Origin: Nocardia aurantiaca
GTDB lineage: Bacteria > Actinomycetota > Actinomycetes > Mycobacteriales > Mycobacteriaceae
Direction of reading: 5' to 3'
Assembly (NCBI RefSeq): GCF_009708175.1
Contig: NZ_WMBB01000016.1
Coordinates: forward strand, 119,004 to 183,003
Length of the DNA stretch: 64,000 nt
Of the stretch, positions 26,697 to 35,596 are shown in pieces. Position numbers and translations under genes: made by a program. Under the pieces are notes generated by a model. It was not told where the DNA came from. It made no database searches and saw only the letters and a list, made by a program, of their open reading frames with translations. Every line of letters begins with the position of its first letter. Position 1 is the stretch's first letter.

Positions 26697-26963
26697 TTAC
26701 CGTGGGCAGCCCCCTGCCGGTGCGCCTGCAGGCCGCCGGCCCAGCAGATCATTCCGTGAGCCGTGGAGCGCGAAGTCGTTGTCGACCCACAAGCCCAGGA
26801 CCGCGACCGCCGTCGCTCGGCACGGGCCGACTATGAGCAGCCGCGTCAGCCATCGCACCGGACGCGCGCCGCGCACGGAATTCCAGGCCGGCAAGGTGAA
26901 CAGTACCGCGCCAACGGCCGCCGCTATCGCGGTATAGAACAGATAGTCGCTGGTCAGGCTCAT
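26697..26963 (-). pseudogene. N-terminal membrane part of an alpha/beta-hydrolase-fold esterase, truncated
   Basis: The first 75 residues (TSDYLFYTAIAAAVGAVLF, RWLTRLLIVGPCRATAVAVL, LWVDNDFALHGSRNDLLGR) match the multi-helix N-terminus of mycobacterial antigen-85-like membrane esterases. The frame then breaks and the whole hydrolase domain is missing. A deletion remnant. Confidence 0.55.
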
Positions 26964-27452
26964 CGGATCGGTGAAATCGTGCCCGTGGTGCTCGAGGCGG
27001 GAACGTGTAACGGCACGAGTTCGGACGATACCGCATCAATGCTCAATGCAATAGTTGTCATATGCATGTGTGGGAGCCGTCCGTCCGCTCGCCACCGGCA
27101 CTTCCATCAGCTCCACCGCGTGGGCAAGGCCGCCCTGGGTGAGCAGGCCGTGTCCTGCCACGCGGCCGTTACCTCGCATCCCGCGGACCGGTCGCGTCGA
27201 GCTGTCGGGATCAGATGCTGCGGAGTGGTCGGCCGGTCGTCGCAGGGTCCGGCGGCGAGGTCGGTGGTCGGTTTGCCGAGACTTCATCGGTAGTGCAATC
27301 CGATGGTTACGATCAGGGGTCGAGGCCGATTCTCATGTCGAGAGGTGAGGCGAATGGGTGGCTACGACGACCTTCGGTTGGCGGCGGGCACACCGCGATC
27401 TCGCCGTGTGGCAGGTGGTTTGTGTATCCCGCCGGGTGGGTGATCGAAAGTC
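26964..27452. other. Leader of the PknK-like gene, nothing recognised
   Basis: No gene-like frame. The stretch near 27040-27065 (CAATAGTTGTCATATGCATG) is locally AT-rich and could hold a promoter. No defined site is supported. Confidence 0.4.
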
Positions 27453-30400
27453 ATGGCCGAACGAGACGATGGCGGGACGCAGCCCGACCTGCGGATCGGT
27501 CTTGTCGCGGAGCTTGCCGCGGCGGGATTCGACGATGCCCAGGAGATCGGCCGTGGTGGATTCGGTGTCGTCTACCGCTGTGTCGAGCATTCCCTGGACC
27601 GCCTGGTCGCGGTCAAGGTCCTCGATACGCAATCGAGTGACGACGAGCGGGCGCGCTTCCTCCGGGAACAGCGGGCGCTGGCCCGGTTCGGTGGGCATCC
27701 CCACATCGTTCAGGTGCTGTCCGCCGATGTCACCGCCACGGGTCGGCCCTATCTGGTCATGCAGTTCTGCGCTCTCGGGTCACTGCAGGCGCGGATCCGC
27801 GAGCGCGGGGCGATGCCGTGGCAGGAGGTGTTGTCGGTCGGGGTGAAGATCGCGGGAGCGCTGGCGGCCGCGCATGCGCACGGCATCGTGCATCGCGATG
27901 TCAATCCCGCCAACATCCTGGTCTCGGACTACGGCGAGCCGCAGCTGAGCGATTTCGGAATCGCCCGCATCGGTGGGGCTTTGGAGTCCTCTGCCGGGCT
28001 CATCGCCGGGACCCCGGCGTTCACCGCACCCGAGGTCTTCCGCGGATCCCCGCCGACGCCGAGCGCCGACATCTACGGGTTGGGCGCGACACTGTTCTGC
28101 CTGCTCACCGGTCATGCCGCCTTCGAACGCCGGGACGGTGAGTCCCTGGCCGAGCAGTTCGCGCGGATCACCTCCGAACCGGTACCCGACCTGCGGTCCA
28201 GCGGTGTGCCGGGGCCGCTGTGCGCGGCGCTGGAATCGGCGATGGCGCAGGATCCCTCGGATCGGCCCGCCACCGCCCGGGAGTTCGGCGAGCGGCTGCG
28301 CACGATCCAGTTCTCCTGTGGGCTGGCCGTGGATTCGATGGCGCTACCGTCCGAGAGCGGGGTCCCGGAACTCGCGCCGCCGGCACCCGCCCCCGCGTTA
28401 CGTCATGGCCGGGCGATGGCGCCGACACCGTCCACGCGGTACCGGCCGCCGAGCTCACCGCGTCAGCCGGTACGACGCGGTCGACTGCTCGACCGTCTGC
28501 GGGAAGGGCAGGCTCGGCGGCTGGTGCTGATTCACGGGCCCGTCGGGTTCGGGAAGAGCACGCTGGCCGCGGAGTGGGTGAATATCCTTGCCGCTGAAGG
28601 TGTTCGAGTCGCCTGGCTCAGCGTGGATGAGGATGACGACAATGTCGTCTGGTTCCTGTCGCATGTGATCGAGGCGATTCGCTACGCCCATCCCGGGGTG
28701 GCGGCGGACTTGGAGAGGCTGCTCGAGGAGCACGCCAGTGATGCCGCGCGGCATGTCATGACCAGTCTCATCGACGAGATTCACAATGGCGGCGAGACGG
28801 TGGCACTGGTGATCGACGATTGGCATCGGGTGACCAGCCCGGCGACCGTGGCGGCGATGGAGTTTCTGCTCGACCACGGCTGTCATCACCTGCGGTTGAT
28901 CGTCACCAGCCGCAGCCGCACCGGACTTCCGCTGGGGCGCATGCGGGTTCGCGACGAGCTCATCGAGATCGACGAATCCGCACTACGATTCGACGACGAA
29001 GAGACCGCGACCTTCCTCTCGGATACGAGCGGGCTGACGCTGGCGGACGCGGAGGTCGAGCGGTTGCGCGAATCGACCGAAGGATGGGCGGCCGCGCTGC
29101 AACTGGCGTCGATGTCGCTGCGGGGGCGCGACGATCCGGGCGCGTACATCGATCAGATCACGGGGCGCCACTACGCCATCGGGGAGTACCTGATGGAGAA
29201 CGTCGTCGACGCGCTCGAGCCCGAGTTGCTCGAATTCGTCATGCGGACTTCGGTTCCCGAGCGCGTCAACGATGAGCTCGCCGAAGCGTTGACCGGTGTG
29301 AGCCATGGGCAGGACATGCTGGAACAGGTGCGGCAGCGAGATCTGTTTCTGCGCAGTGTCGATGACGATCTGCGCTGGTTCCGCTATCACACGCTGTTCG
29401 CGGACTTCCTGCGCGACCGCCTGATCCGGCTGCACCCCGGACTTCTCGAAGAGCTGCACCTGACCGCCGCGCGGTGGTTCACCTCCCACGACATGCTCAC
29501 CGAGGCAGTCGATCACATGCTCGCCGCCGGCGAACCCCAGCGCGCCCGCGAACTGGTGGCCGATCATGCCGAACAACTCATGGAACGCTCCCGCACCGCG
29601 ACCCTGCTGGGTCTCGCGGCCAAGTTGCCCGGCTCGCTGACGGCGTCGGATCCTCGGCTGCAGCTGTACATCGCCTGGGCGAACCTTGCCGTGCAACGAC
29701 CGGCCGCCGCGCTGGCCGCGTTGGAGGGGGCCGGCACGGCTCTCTCCGCGCTGCGGCAGGACGAAGGTCGTGAGGACCTCGAGTTCGAGCTGAAGCTCGC
29801 GCGTGCCGCCCTGGCATTGATCACCGATCAGCCACTGGTTCTGGCCCCGGAGCTGGCGCAGGGCCGGGATTCGGCCCGGCCCTTTCTGGCCCATGCGCTG
29901 GCGGTGGTGGCGATGGTGTCGGCGTTGTATCGCTTCGACTACGACGAAGTGCACCGGTGGCATCGGTGGGTCGAACCGTTCCGGGACAGGGCGCGCGGAC
30001 CGTTCGGTCCGATGTACTGCGATTGCATCGCCGGCAGCGCCTCCTATGAGCAGCTCGAGATCGCCGCGGCCGAGACGCAATTCCGCACCGCCCTGAGCCA
30101 GGCCCTGCAGAGCGGCGGGCAATCGCAGGCCACCCGGTTCGCCAGCGCGTTGCTCGGCGAATTGCTCTATGAGAAAGGGCAGTTCATCGAGGCCGAGGAA
30201 CTGATCGCGGCCGGACTGGGACTCGAGGCCGGGGCGGTCGAGTTCCTGGCGGCCGGCTACGGCACGGGCGCGCGCCTGGCCGCGGTGCGGGGCGACCTGG
30301 ACACCATGAACCAGCGATTGGATGAGGGGGCGAAGGCGGCGGCGAATCTGGCGCTGCCGCGCCTGGCTGCGCGAATCGTCAACGAGCGCATTCGATTGGG

Positions 30401-30890
30401 CTTGCCGATCACCGATGCCGACAGGCGCGACCTCGAACAACTCGAGCCCTATTCCGCCCACCCCGACGCTCCGACGGCAATGATCGCCGAACTGTCCCAC
30501 GATTCGGCGATCCGGCTGCTGCTGCGCGAGGAAACCCCGGCGGCGGCCGAGCGGGCGTGTCGGCGAGCGCGGCGGCTCGTGGACGTGATCGCCACACAGA
30601 ACCGCCCTCGCGCGCTGTTGAATGCCGAACTCTTGTATGGGTGCTGCTTGGCGGCGGCCGACCGGACGGCCGAGGCCGCGAAGGTCCTGGAACCCGCGCT
30701 GACGCGCTGCGCCGAACAAGGTCTCGTGCGGCCGGTCGTCGATTCCGGCAGACAGCTGCAGCCGGTGCTCGAAACCATTTACGGCGCAACGACATCAGCT
30801 CAGCGTCTCGCCCGCGGGTTCCTTCGGCAGGTGCTCACGGAGTTCGAGTACATTCTGCCCAACCGGCGCGGGTTGCCCGAGAACTACTGA
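27453..30890 (+). CDS. PknK-like Ser/Thr protein kinase fused to a MalT-type ATPase and TPR region
   Basis: 1145 residues. The N-terminal Hanks-type kinase has a glycine loop GRGGFGVV (33-40), VAVKVL with Lys55 and DFG at 167-169. The catalytic loop reads HRDVNPANIL, so the usual lysine is Asn151. A Pro-rich linker leads to a STAND/MalT-type ATPase with Walker A GPVGFGKST near residue 362 and VALVIDDWHR as Walker B, then a long helical TPR-like sensor region. No C-terminal LuxR helix-turn-helix is seen, as in mycobacterial PknK. A signalling ATPase, cytosolic. Its decayed paralogue lies at 1130-2159. Confidence 0.9.
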   Translation: MAERDDGGTQPDLRIGLVAELAAAGFDDAQEIGRGGFGVVYRCVEHSLDRLVAVKVLDTQSSDDERARFLREQRALARFGGHPHIVQVLSADVTATGRPYLVMQFCALGSLQARIRERGAMPWQEVLSVGVKIAGALAAAHAHGIVHRDVNPANILVSDYGEPQLSDFGIARIGGALESSAGLIAGTPAFTAPEVFRGSPPTPSADIYGLGATLFCLLTGHAAFERRDGESLAEQFARITSEPVPDLRSSGVPGPLCAALESAMAQDPSDRPATAREFGERLRTIQFSCGLAVDSMALPSESGVPELAPPAPAPALRHGRAMAPTPSTRYRPPSSPRQPVRRGRLLDRLREGQARRLVLIHGPVGFGKSTLAAEWVNILAAEGVRVAWLSVDEDDDNVVWFLSHVIEAIRYAHPGVAADLERLLEEHASDAARHVMTSLIDEIHNGGETVALVIDDWHRVTSPATVAAMEFLLDHGCHHLRLIVTSRSRTGLPLGRMRVRDELIEIDESALRFDDEETATFLSDTSGLTLADAEVERLRESTEGWAAALQLASMSLRGRDDPGAYIDQITGRHYAIGEYLMENVVDALEPELLEFVMRTSVPERVNDELAEALTGVSHGQDMLEQVRQRDLFLRSVDDDLRWFRYHTLFADFLRDRLIRLHPGLLEELHLTAARWFTSHDMLTEAVDHMLAAGEPQRARELVADHAEQLMERSRTATLLGLAAKLPGSLTASDPRLQLYIAWANLAVQRPAAALAALEGAGTALSALRQDEGREDLEFELKLARAALALITDQPLVLAPELAQGRDSARPFLAHALAVVAMVSALYRFDYDEVHRWHRWVEPFRDRARGPFGPMYCDCIAGSASYEQLEIAAAETQFRTALSQALQSGGQSQATRFASALLGELLYEKGQFIEAEELIAAGLGLEAGAVEFLAAGYGTGARLAAVRGDLDTMNQRLDEGAKAAANLALPRLAARIVNERIRLGLPITDADRRDLEQLEPYSAHPDAPTAMIAELSHDSAIRLLLREETPAAAERACRRARRLVDVIATQNRPRALLNAELLYGCCLAAADRTAEAAKVLEPALTRCAEQGLVRPVVDSGRQLQPVLETIYGATTSAQRLARGFLRQVLTEFEYILPNRRGLPENY

Positions 30891-31015
30891 CTGCCAACGA
30901 TTCGCCTGTCGCGCGCCTCGACGTGACCGCATCGCCGCGGTGATGCCGAGGCGAGGGTGGCGTTCGGCCCCACGGGGTTCTCCTGGCGAAACGCGATTCC
31001 TATCTTTACACGGCC

Positions 31016-31054
31016 GTGGACAGATATCTATCGTTGTACGCATGTGGACAGATA
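31016..31054 (+). promoter_or_regulatory. Direct repeats at the start of the MpaB-like gene
   Basis: GTGGACAGATA occurs at 31016-31026 and again at 31044-31054, the second overlapping the start codon region. AGATATCT between them is palindromic. This could be a regulator site or a duplicated leader; no regulator can be named. Confidence 0.4.
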
Positions 31055-31977
31055 GACTCGCGACGAAGCAAGGATCGATCTCCCGGGAGCTGGAGCGGCT
31101 TGACCCGGAGCGGGACAACGAGCGCATGACCCACCTGCTGGTGGAGGTGCGCTACGGCAATTCGATTTTCGCGGCCGTGGTCTACACGCTGGCGTTCATG
31201 CGGCAGATGTCCATTCCGTCGATCATGCGGCCCGTCTACCGTCGCGGGACAGGTGACATCGTGCGGGCCACGCGTCAGCGCAATGACGACACTCTGGTGT
31301 TTTTCGGCGAGATCATGCGGTCCGGTCACTCCTCGGGGCGTGGCGCTGAAGTGATCGATCGGATGAATGAGATCCACGCCCGGTACAAGATCGACAATCA
31401 TCAGAATCTGTACACCCTGGCGTCGCTGATTCTCGAGGCGCAGCGCATCGGCGATGCGCTGGGTATGGAGGTGATGTCCAGCCGTGAGCGCGACGCGCTG
31501 TACTACTTCTGGCGTGGGGTCGGTGAACGCATGGGCATCACCGACTTCCCGGCCACGAAGGAGGAGTTCCTGGAGTGGGTGCTGCAGTACGAGCGGGACA
31601 ACGCGGCATACAGCGAGGGCGGGGCGCTGATCGCGCGGCTGTTGCTCGACGATCTGGCGTTGCGGTTCCCGAAGCCGTTGCGCTGGGCGAGCACGCCGCT
31701 GGTGCTGGCGCTGTGCGACGAGGGGCTGCTGCGGGCGCATCGGTTGCCGCGCCCGCCGCGCTGGCAGCGGGCACTGGGCGTGGCGGCGATGCGGGGATTC
31801 CTCGTGGGTGTGCGGGTGCTGCCCGATCCGCCGGATCGTTCGTGGGTGGATCAGTTCGGCGCCGATACCGCGTACCCGGATTTCGCGCGGATCGGTCAGC
31901 AGCGGGTCGGACCTCGCCGCACCGCGGAGCCCGATCACGCGGAGCCCGATCACGCGGAGATCGAACAGGCGGTATGA
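31042..31977 (+). CDS. Oxygenase MpaB-family protein (DUF2236)
   Basis: Start chosen at ATG 31042 (MWTDRLATKQGSISR), giving 311 residues. The family is marked by LLVEVRYGNSIFAAVVYTLA, a conserved DTLVFFGEIMRSGHSSGRG, and EFLEWVLQYERDNAAYS with its Trp and acidic residues. MpaB-like proteins are heme-dependent oxygenases, including fungal enzymes and latex-clearing-protein relatives. The C-terminus has a duplicated AEPDHAEPDHAE from a short DNA repeat. It follows the kinase gene by about 150 bases on the same strand. Confidence 0.85.
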   Translation: MWTDRLATKQGSISRELERLDPERDNERMTHLLVEVRYGNSIFAAVVYTLAFMRQMSIPSIMRPVYRRGTGDIVRATRQRNDDTLVFFGEIMRSGHSSGRGAEVIDRMNEIHARYKIDNHQNLYTLASLILEAQRIGDALGMEVMSSRERDALYYFWRGVGERMGITDFPATKEEFLEWVLQYERDNAAYSEGGALIARLLLDDLALRFPKPLRWASTPLVLALCDEGLLRAHRLPRPPRWQRALGVAAMRGFLVGVRVLPDPPDRSWVDQFGADTAYPDFARIGQQRVGPRRTAEPDHAEPDHAEIEQAV

Positions 31978-32146
31978 GGCCATTCGGTGTTGTGCGGTCG
32001 TGCGCGCGAGCTCCGACGGCACCGCGCTCGTAGAGGTCGACCTGGGTGGACATGCAGAGTCACGGATCCGTCCGGTCTGAGCGCACGGCGACCAGGCCGA
32101 TGGCATACCGATCAGGCTTCTCGCCGAGCGGAAGACCTCTGACACG

Positions 32147-32788
32147 ATGAGAGGCGTGGTCGCAACTTCCGAGAACACGTCGGGTCGCCGCTACGGCGGC
32201 AGTTCCGCCGAGCAGCGCAAGCAGATCCGCTACGAGCAGCTGCTGACCGCGGCAATGGAATGCTTCGGCGAACAGGGACTCGCGGGTGTCGGCGTGCGAC
32301 CGGTCAGCGCCAAGGCGGGCATCGCGCCCCGCTACTTCCGGGAGAGCTTCCCCGACCGTGACGCGCTGCTCGCGGCGCTCTACGACCGAGCGGCCGACCA
32401 GGTCCTCGCCGCCGCCCTCGAGATCCTCGACGCTGACGGCGACCCGGAGACACGGGTGCGAGCCTCCCTCGAATCGGTCATACACTCGCTCGATCAGGAC
32501 CCCAGGCTGGGCCCGCTGCTGTTCGGCACGACCACCGAGCCGGTCCTGCGTGAACGTCGCGAACAGATGGTGCTCGACTACGCCGACGCGATCGCCGCCG
32601 GGGCGGCCTCGATGTTCCCGGACCGCATCGACGCCCGCAGCTACCGGACTACCGCGATCATCCTCGCCGGCGGGTACATCGAACTGACGACGTGGTGGCT
32701 GGCGGATCCCAGCCGGGTTTCGCGTGACGAACTGCTCGACCGTGCGGCCAGTATCTTCTTCGCCACCACCACCGCACCGATGCGTTGA
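32147..32788 (+). CDS. TetR-family transcriptional regulator
   Basis: 213 residues: helix-turn-helix RYEQLLTAAMECFGEQG, then VRPVSAKAGIAPRYFRESF, where ARG..PRYFYE is typical of TetR recognition helices. The C-terminal ligand domain is all-helical. It is on the same strand as the MpaB-like gene, 170 bases downstream. No operator palindrome was noticed, and the target is unclear. Confidence 0.88.
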   Translation: MRGVVATSENTSGRRYGGSSAEQRKQIRYEQLLTAAMECFGEQGLAGVGVRPVSAKAGIAPRYFRESFPDRDALLAALYDRAADQVLAAALEILDADGDPETRVRASLESVIHSLDQDPRLGPLLFGTTTEPVLRERREQMVLDYADAIAAGAASMFPDRIDARSYRTTAIILAGGYIELTTWWLADPSRVSRDELLDRAASIFFATTTAPMR

Positions 32789-33022
32789 TCCGCTGTCCGT
32801 GCCAACGCACCTGCTGAGGAGTGTCGGCGTTGTCGACTCGTGTCTGCTCGCCCTCGGTGAAACGCGGTGGTGGTCCGGGGAATTGGCCGTTGTAGCACCG
32901 CTTTCCCCGCCGTGACGTCGAGATCGGCGCGCCCGATGCGCACGGTGTGATCGGCCTTGTCGTTGCCGGGGCGGCGTGCGCTGTTCGCGGTCTCGCCGCC
33001 CCGGTGTGGAAATGTGCGGCGG

Positions 33023-33320
33023 TCAAGCGGCACGAGGGTTCTCGCTGCCCGCGCTCGGGGCATTGGCGACCGGACGCGCATCCACCGACCAGCGGCCGGG
33101 CCCGACCCACAACAGGAAGATCAGGCCGAGGAACATCGACAGATCGGTACGGTCATCGTGGGCCATGCCCCAGAAGCCCTCGACTCCGGAGAATCCGCCC
33201 GGCCGCAGTCCCCGCAGCTTGGTGAGGACGATCGCGAGGCTGATGTCGATGAGCAGCGGCACCGCCGCCGGCCGGGTCAGCAGGGCATGGGAATATCGGC
33301 CCCACACCTGGTTAGGAAGG
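33023..33320 (-). pseudogene. DoxX-family membrane protein, C-terminal fragment
   Basis: About 98 residues (PAAVPLLIDISLAIVLTKL, SMFLGLIFLLWVGPGRWSVD) match the last helices of DoxX-family proteins. The first two helices are lost near 33320, where the composition changes and no start exists. A truncated remnant, convergent with nothing and divergent from the cupredoxin gene. Confidence 0.55.
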
Positions 33321-33389
33321 TCTCTGTCCTGACACTGGGCCGAAGTTCGACACTGAGTGCACGCGCTGTCGAGTCGAGGTGCCGCCCCT

Positions 33390-34037
33390 ATGAATCGGAG
33401 ATACGTTCTCACCGTCGCGCTGGCGGGCGCGATCGGGCTTGTTGTCGCGTTCACCGTTCTGGGCATCGGGTACCTCGTGTGGGGTCGATCGGACGGCATG
33501 ATGAGCGACCGCGATTCTGGTACCGCGATGGGTGCGCGGCTGCGTGACGCACCCGGTCCGAGGGTGAGTCACAAGGACGCGGCGCGGCTCGGCGCTCAGA
33601 CTCCGGCCGGCGCCACGGTGGATCCGGGACGCAACAGCATCGTCTTCACCGGTGCCGACGTTCGCCTGGTGGTACTGGCCAGCCCCGTGATGCCCGCGGA
33701 GGATTTCCGGATCGCCGGGCTGATCGATCCCACCGTCATCGTGCCCGCGGGTGCGCATGTGAGCATGCAGGTCATCAACGCCGATGACGATATGGCGCAC
33801 GGTTTGGTGGTCACCCGTAATCCGTTCCCGATGACGATGATGACGTCTCCGGCGTTCCGCGGGGCCGAGGCGTTGGCGCTCGGTGACGCCAGCCCGGCCG
33901 GAATGCACACGCAGACAATCGATTTCACGGCCGACACGCCCGGCGGCTACCGGTACGTCTGCCCGATGCCGGGTCACGCGGAGAAGGGCATGTCGGGCGC
34001 GTTCATCGTCGCGCCGAAGGCATCTCCCGGCAGCTGA
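33390..34037 (+). CDS. Membrane-anchored cupredoxin-domain protein
   Basis: 215 residues from ATG 33390. An N-terminal helix (VLTVALAGAIGLVVAFTVLG) anchors the protein; a Met/Asp-rich linker follows. The cupredoxin barrel keeps copper ligands: His in DDDMAHGLVV, and Cys, His and Met in YVCPMPGHAEKGM. This resembles sulfocyanin- or rusticyanin-like electron carriers and copper-binding proteins facing the outside. A role in electron transfer or copper handling is inferred; no oxidase is adjacent. Confidence 0.87.
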   Translation: MNRRYVLTVALAGAIGLVVAFTVLGIGYLVWGRSDGMMSDRDSGTAMGARLRDAPGPRVSHKDAARLGAQTPAGATVDPGRNSIVFTGADVRLVVLASPVMPAEDFRIAGLIDPTVIVPAGAHVSMQVINADDDMAHGLVVTRNPFPMTMMTSPAFRGAEALALGDASPAGMHTQTIDFTADTPGGYRYVCPMPGHAEKGMSGAFIVAPKASPGS

Positions 34038-34228
34038 GGACGACCCGGCCGTATCTGTGTGAAGGGGCCGGGTCGGCATGTAGATCGACGAGGTTGGCAT
34101 GTCGGAAGGGGCGGATGTGCAGGAGGGTGGCCGATCGTCGCCCATCCCGGTCGCTTGTCGACCAACGCCGCCGATGGACGGGACCAAAGACCGCATCGTC
34201 GGCCGAGCGGGCGGAGGACCGTGAATCC

Positions 34229-35119
34229 ATGAACGCACTCACTGTTGTTGTCATCCTGGTCGTCGTCGTGATGCTCATTGTGGCGGCGCTGTCGATTCGG
34301 GTGGTGTTCCAGTATCAGAGGGGGGTGCTGTTCCGCCTCGGACGCGTCGTCGCGGTGCGGCAACCGGGGCTGAACTTCATCATCCCGGTCATCGACGAAT
34401 TGAAGCGGGTCTCGATGCGCATCGTGACCATGCCGATCCAGTCGCAGGGCATCATCACCCGTGACAACGTCAGCGTGGACATTTCCGCGGTCGCCTATTT
34501 CCGCGTGATCGACGCGCAGAAGTCGGTGGTCGTGATCGAGAACGTCTATGCCGCCATTGATCAGATCGCCCAGACCACGCTGCGCAAAGTGGTCGGACAG
34601 CACACGCTCGATCAGACGCTGTCCGAGACCGACGCCATCAACGCCGACATCCGCACCATCCTCGATACCACCACGCTCGAGTGGGGCGTGGAAGTCACCC
34701 TCGTCGAGCTCAAGGACATCCAACTGCCGGACGGCATGAAACGCGCGATGGCCCGGCAGGCCGAGGCCGAGCGGGAGAAGCGCGCGAAAATCATTGCCGC
34801 CGAAGGCGAGTCCCTGGCTGCCGCTGCGCTCGGCGAGGCCTCCGACACCATGGTCGCCCACCCCCTCGCCCTGCAGCTGCGCAATCTGCAGACCTTGGTG
34901 GAGCTGGGCGTGGACAAGAACACCACCGTCGTCTTCCCGGCGCCGCTGATGAGCGCTATCAGTGATATCGGCGGCTTCTTCGCCCGCGAAACCGCCGCGG
35001 CCTCGACCACCGGGCAGGCGTCGGCGACCGGATCCACGCCGACCGTCGACGGGGCCGTCGACTCCTCGCATGAGTGGTCCATGAACCAATCCGCCGTCCC
35101 GACCAAGGTGACTGGTTGA
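34229..35119 (+). CDS. SPFH/Band 7 (stomatin/slipin) membrane protein
   Basis: Start at ATG 34229 (MNALTVVVILVVVVM) after GGAGG; 296 residues. A hydrophobic N-terminal hairpin leads into the SPFH core: VVFQYQRGVLFRLGRVV, LNFIIPVIDELKRVSMR, TRDNVSVDISAVAYFRV. Then come a coiled-coil RQAEAEREKRAKIIAAEGES and a variable tail. Stomatin-like proteins scaffold membrane microdomains and often pair with NfeD proteases, but no NfeD gene is next to it. Confidence 0.93.
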   Translation: MNALTVVVILVVVVMLIVAALSIRVVFQYQRGVLFRLGRVVAVRQPGLNFIIPVIDELKRVSMRIVTMPIQSQGIITRDNVSVDISAVAYFRVIDAQKSVVVIENVYAAIDQIAQTTLRKVVGQHTLDQTLSETDAINADIRTILDTTTLEWGVEVTLVELKDIQLPDGMKRAMARQAEAEREKRAKIIAAEGESLAAAALGEASDTMVAHPLALQLRNLQTLVELGVDKNTTVVFPAPLMSAISDIGGFFARETAAASTTGQASATGSTPTVDGAVDSSHEWSMNQSAVPTKVTG

Positions 35120-35596
35120 GCGGTGCGCGAGGTGTGACATCGCCTTCAGGAAATCCACGTGCCCGCCCGAGCACGGATTCCGGAATCGCTCCGCTACACC
35201 GACGCGGCCCGTGCCGAACCACCGCACCGCGCTGGTTCCAGCCCGTGGAGGCGTAGCGGAGTTCTGTCCGTTGCGGACCACAGTGCCCAGTACGCGGTCC
35301 GGGGTCGGGTGCTCGGTCGACGGCGATGCGTGCCGAGTGATCGACGCGGTCGGATCGGCGGCAAGCCATGCTGTCAGTGTTCGCTCGAGTTGCGTTGGCG
35401 GACAGAGCCTTCCACCCGAAATCCGGTCGACGTTCGTCGTCAAGAAAGCCCATGGCCGGCGGTCATCGACGAATGGCCCACCGCGCGATGGCTTCGGCAT
35501 CTTCCGCTCCGCGGGGTGAGAGCCGATGATGGTCATGGAACTAGATTTCATCGGCCGCCCGAGCCTTCGCGGCGGCTATCAGGGCAGGTGCTCGGG
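35120..35596. other. Leader of the WS/DGAT gene, nothing recognised
   Basis: Open frames on both strands are biased and do not resemble known proteins. An in-frame extension of the acyltransferase upstream to 35159 looks spurious. Confidence 0.45.

Noticed and set aside
28983..30719. 578-residue antisense frame
   Set aside because: It lies wholly opposite the PknK-like gene, with Arg/Gln/Gly-biased composition typical of a high-GC shadow.
33974..35551. 525-residue antisense frame
   Set aside because: It is opposite the SPFH gene; no recognisable motif, shadow composition.
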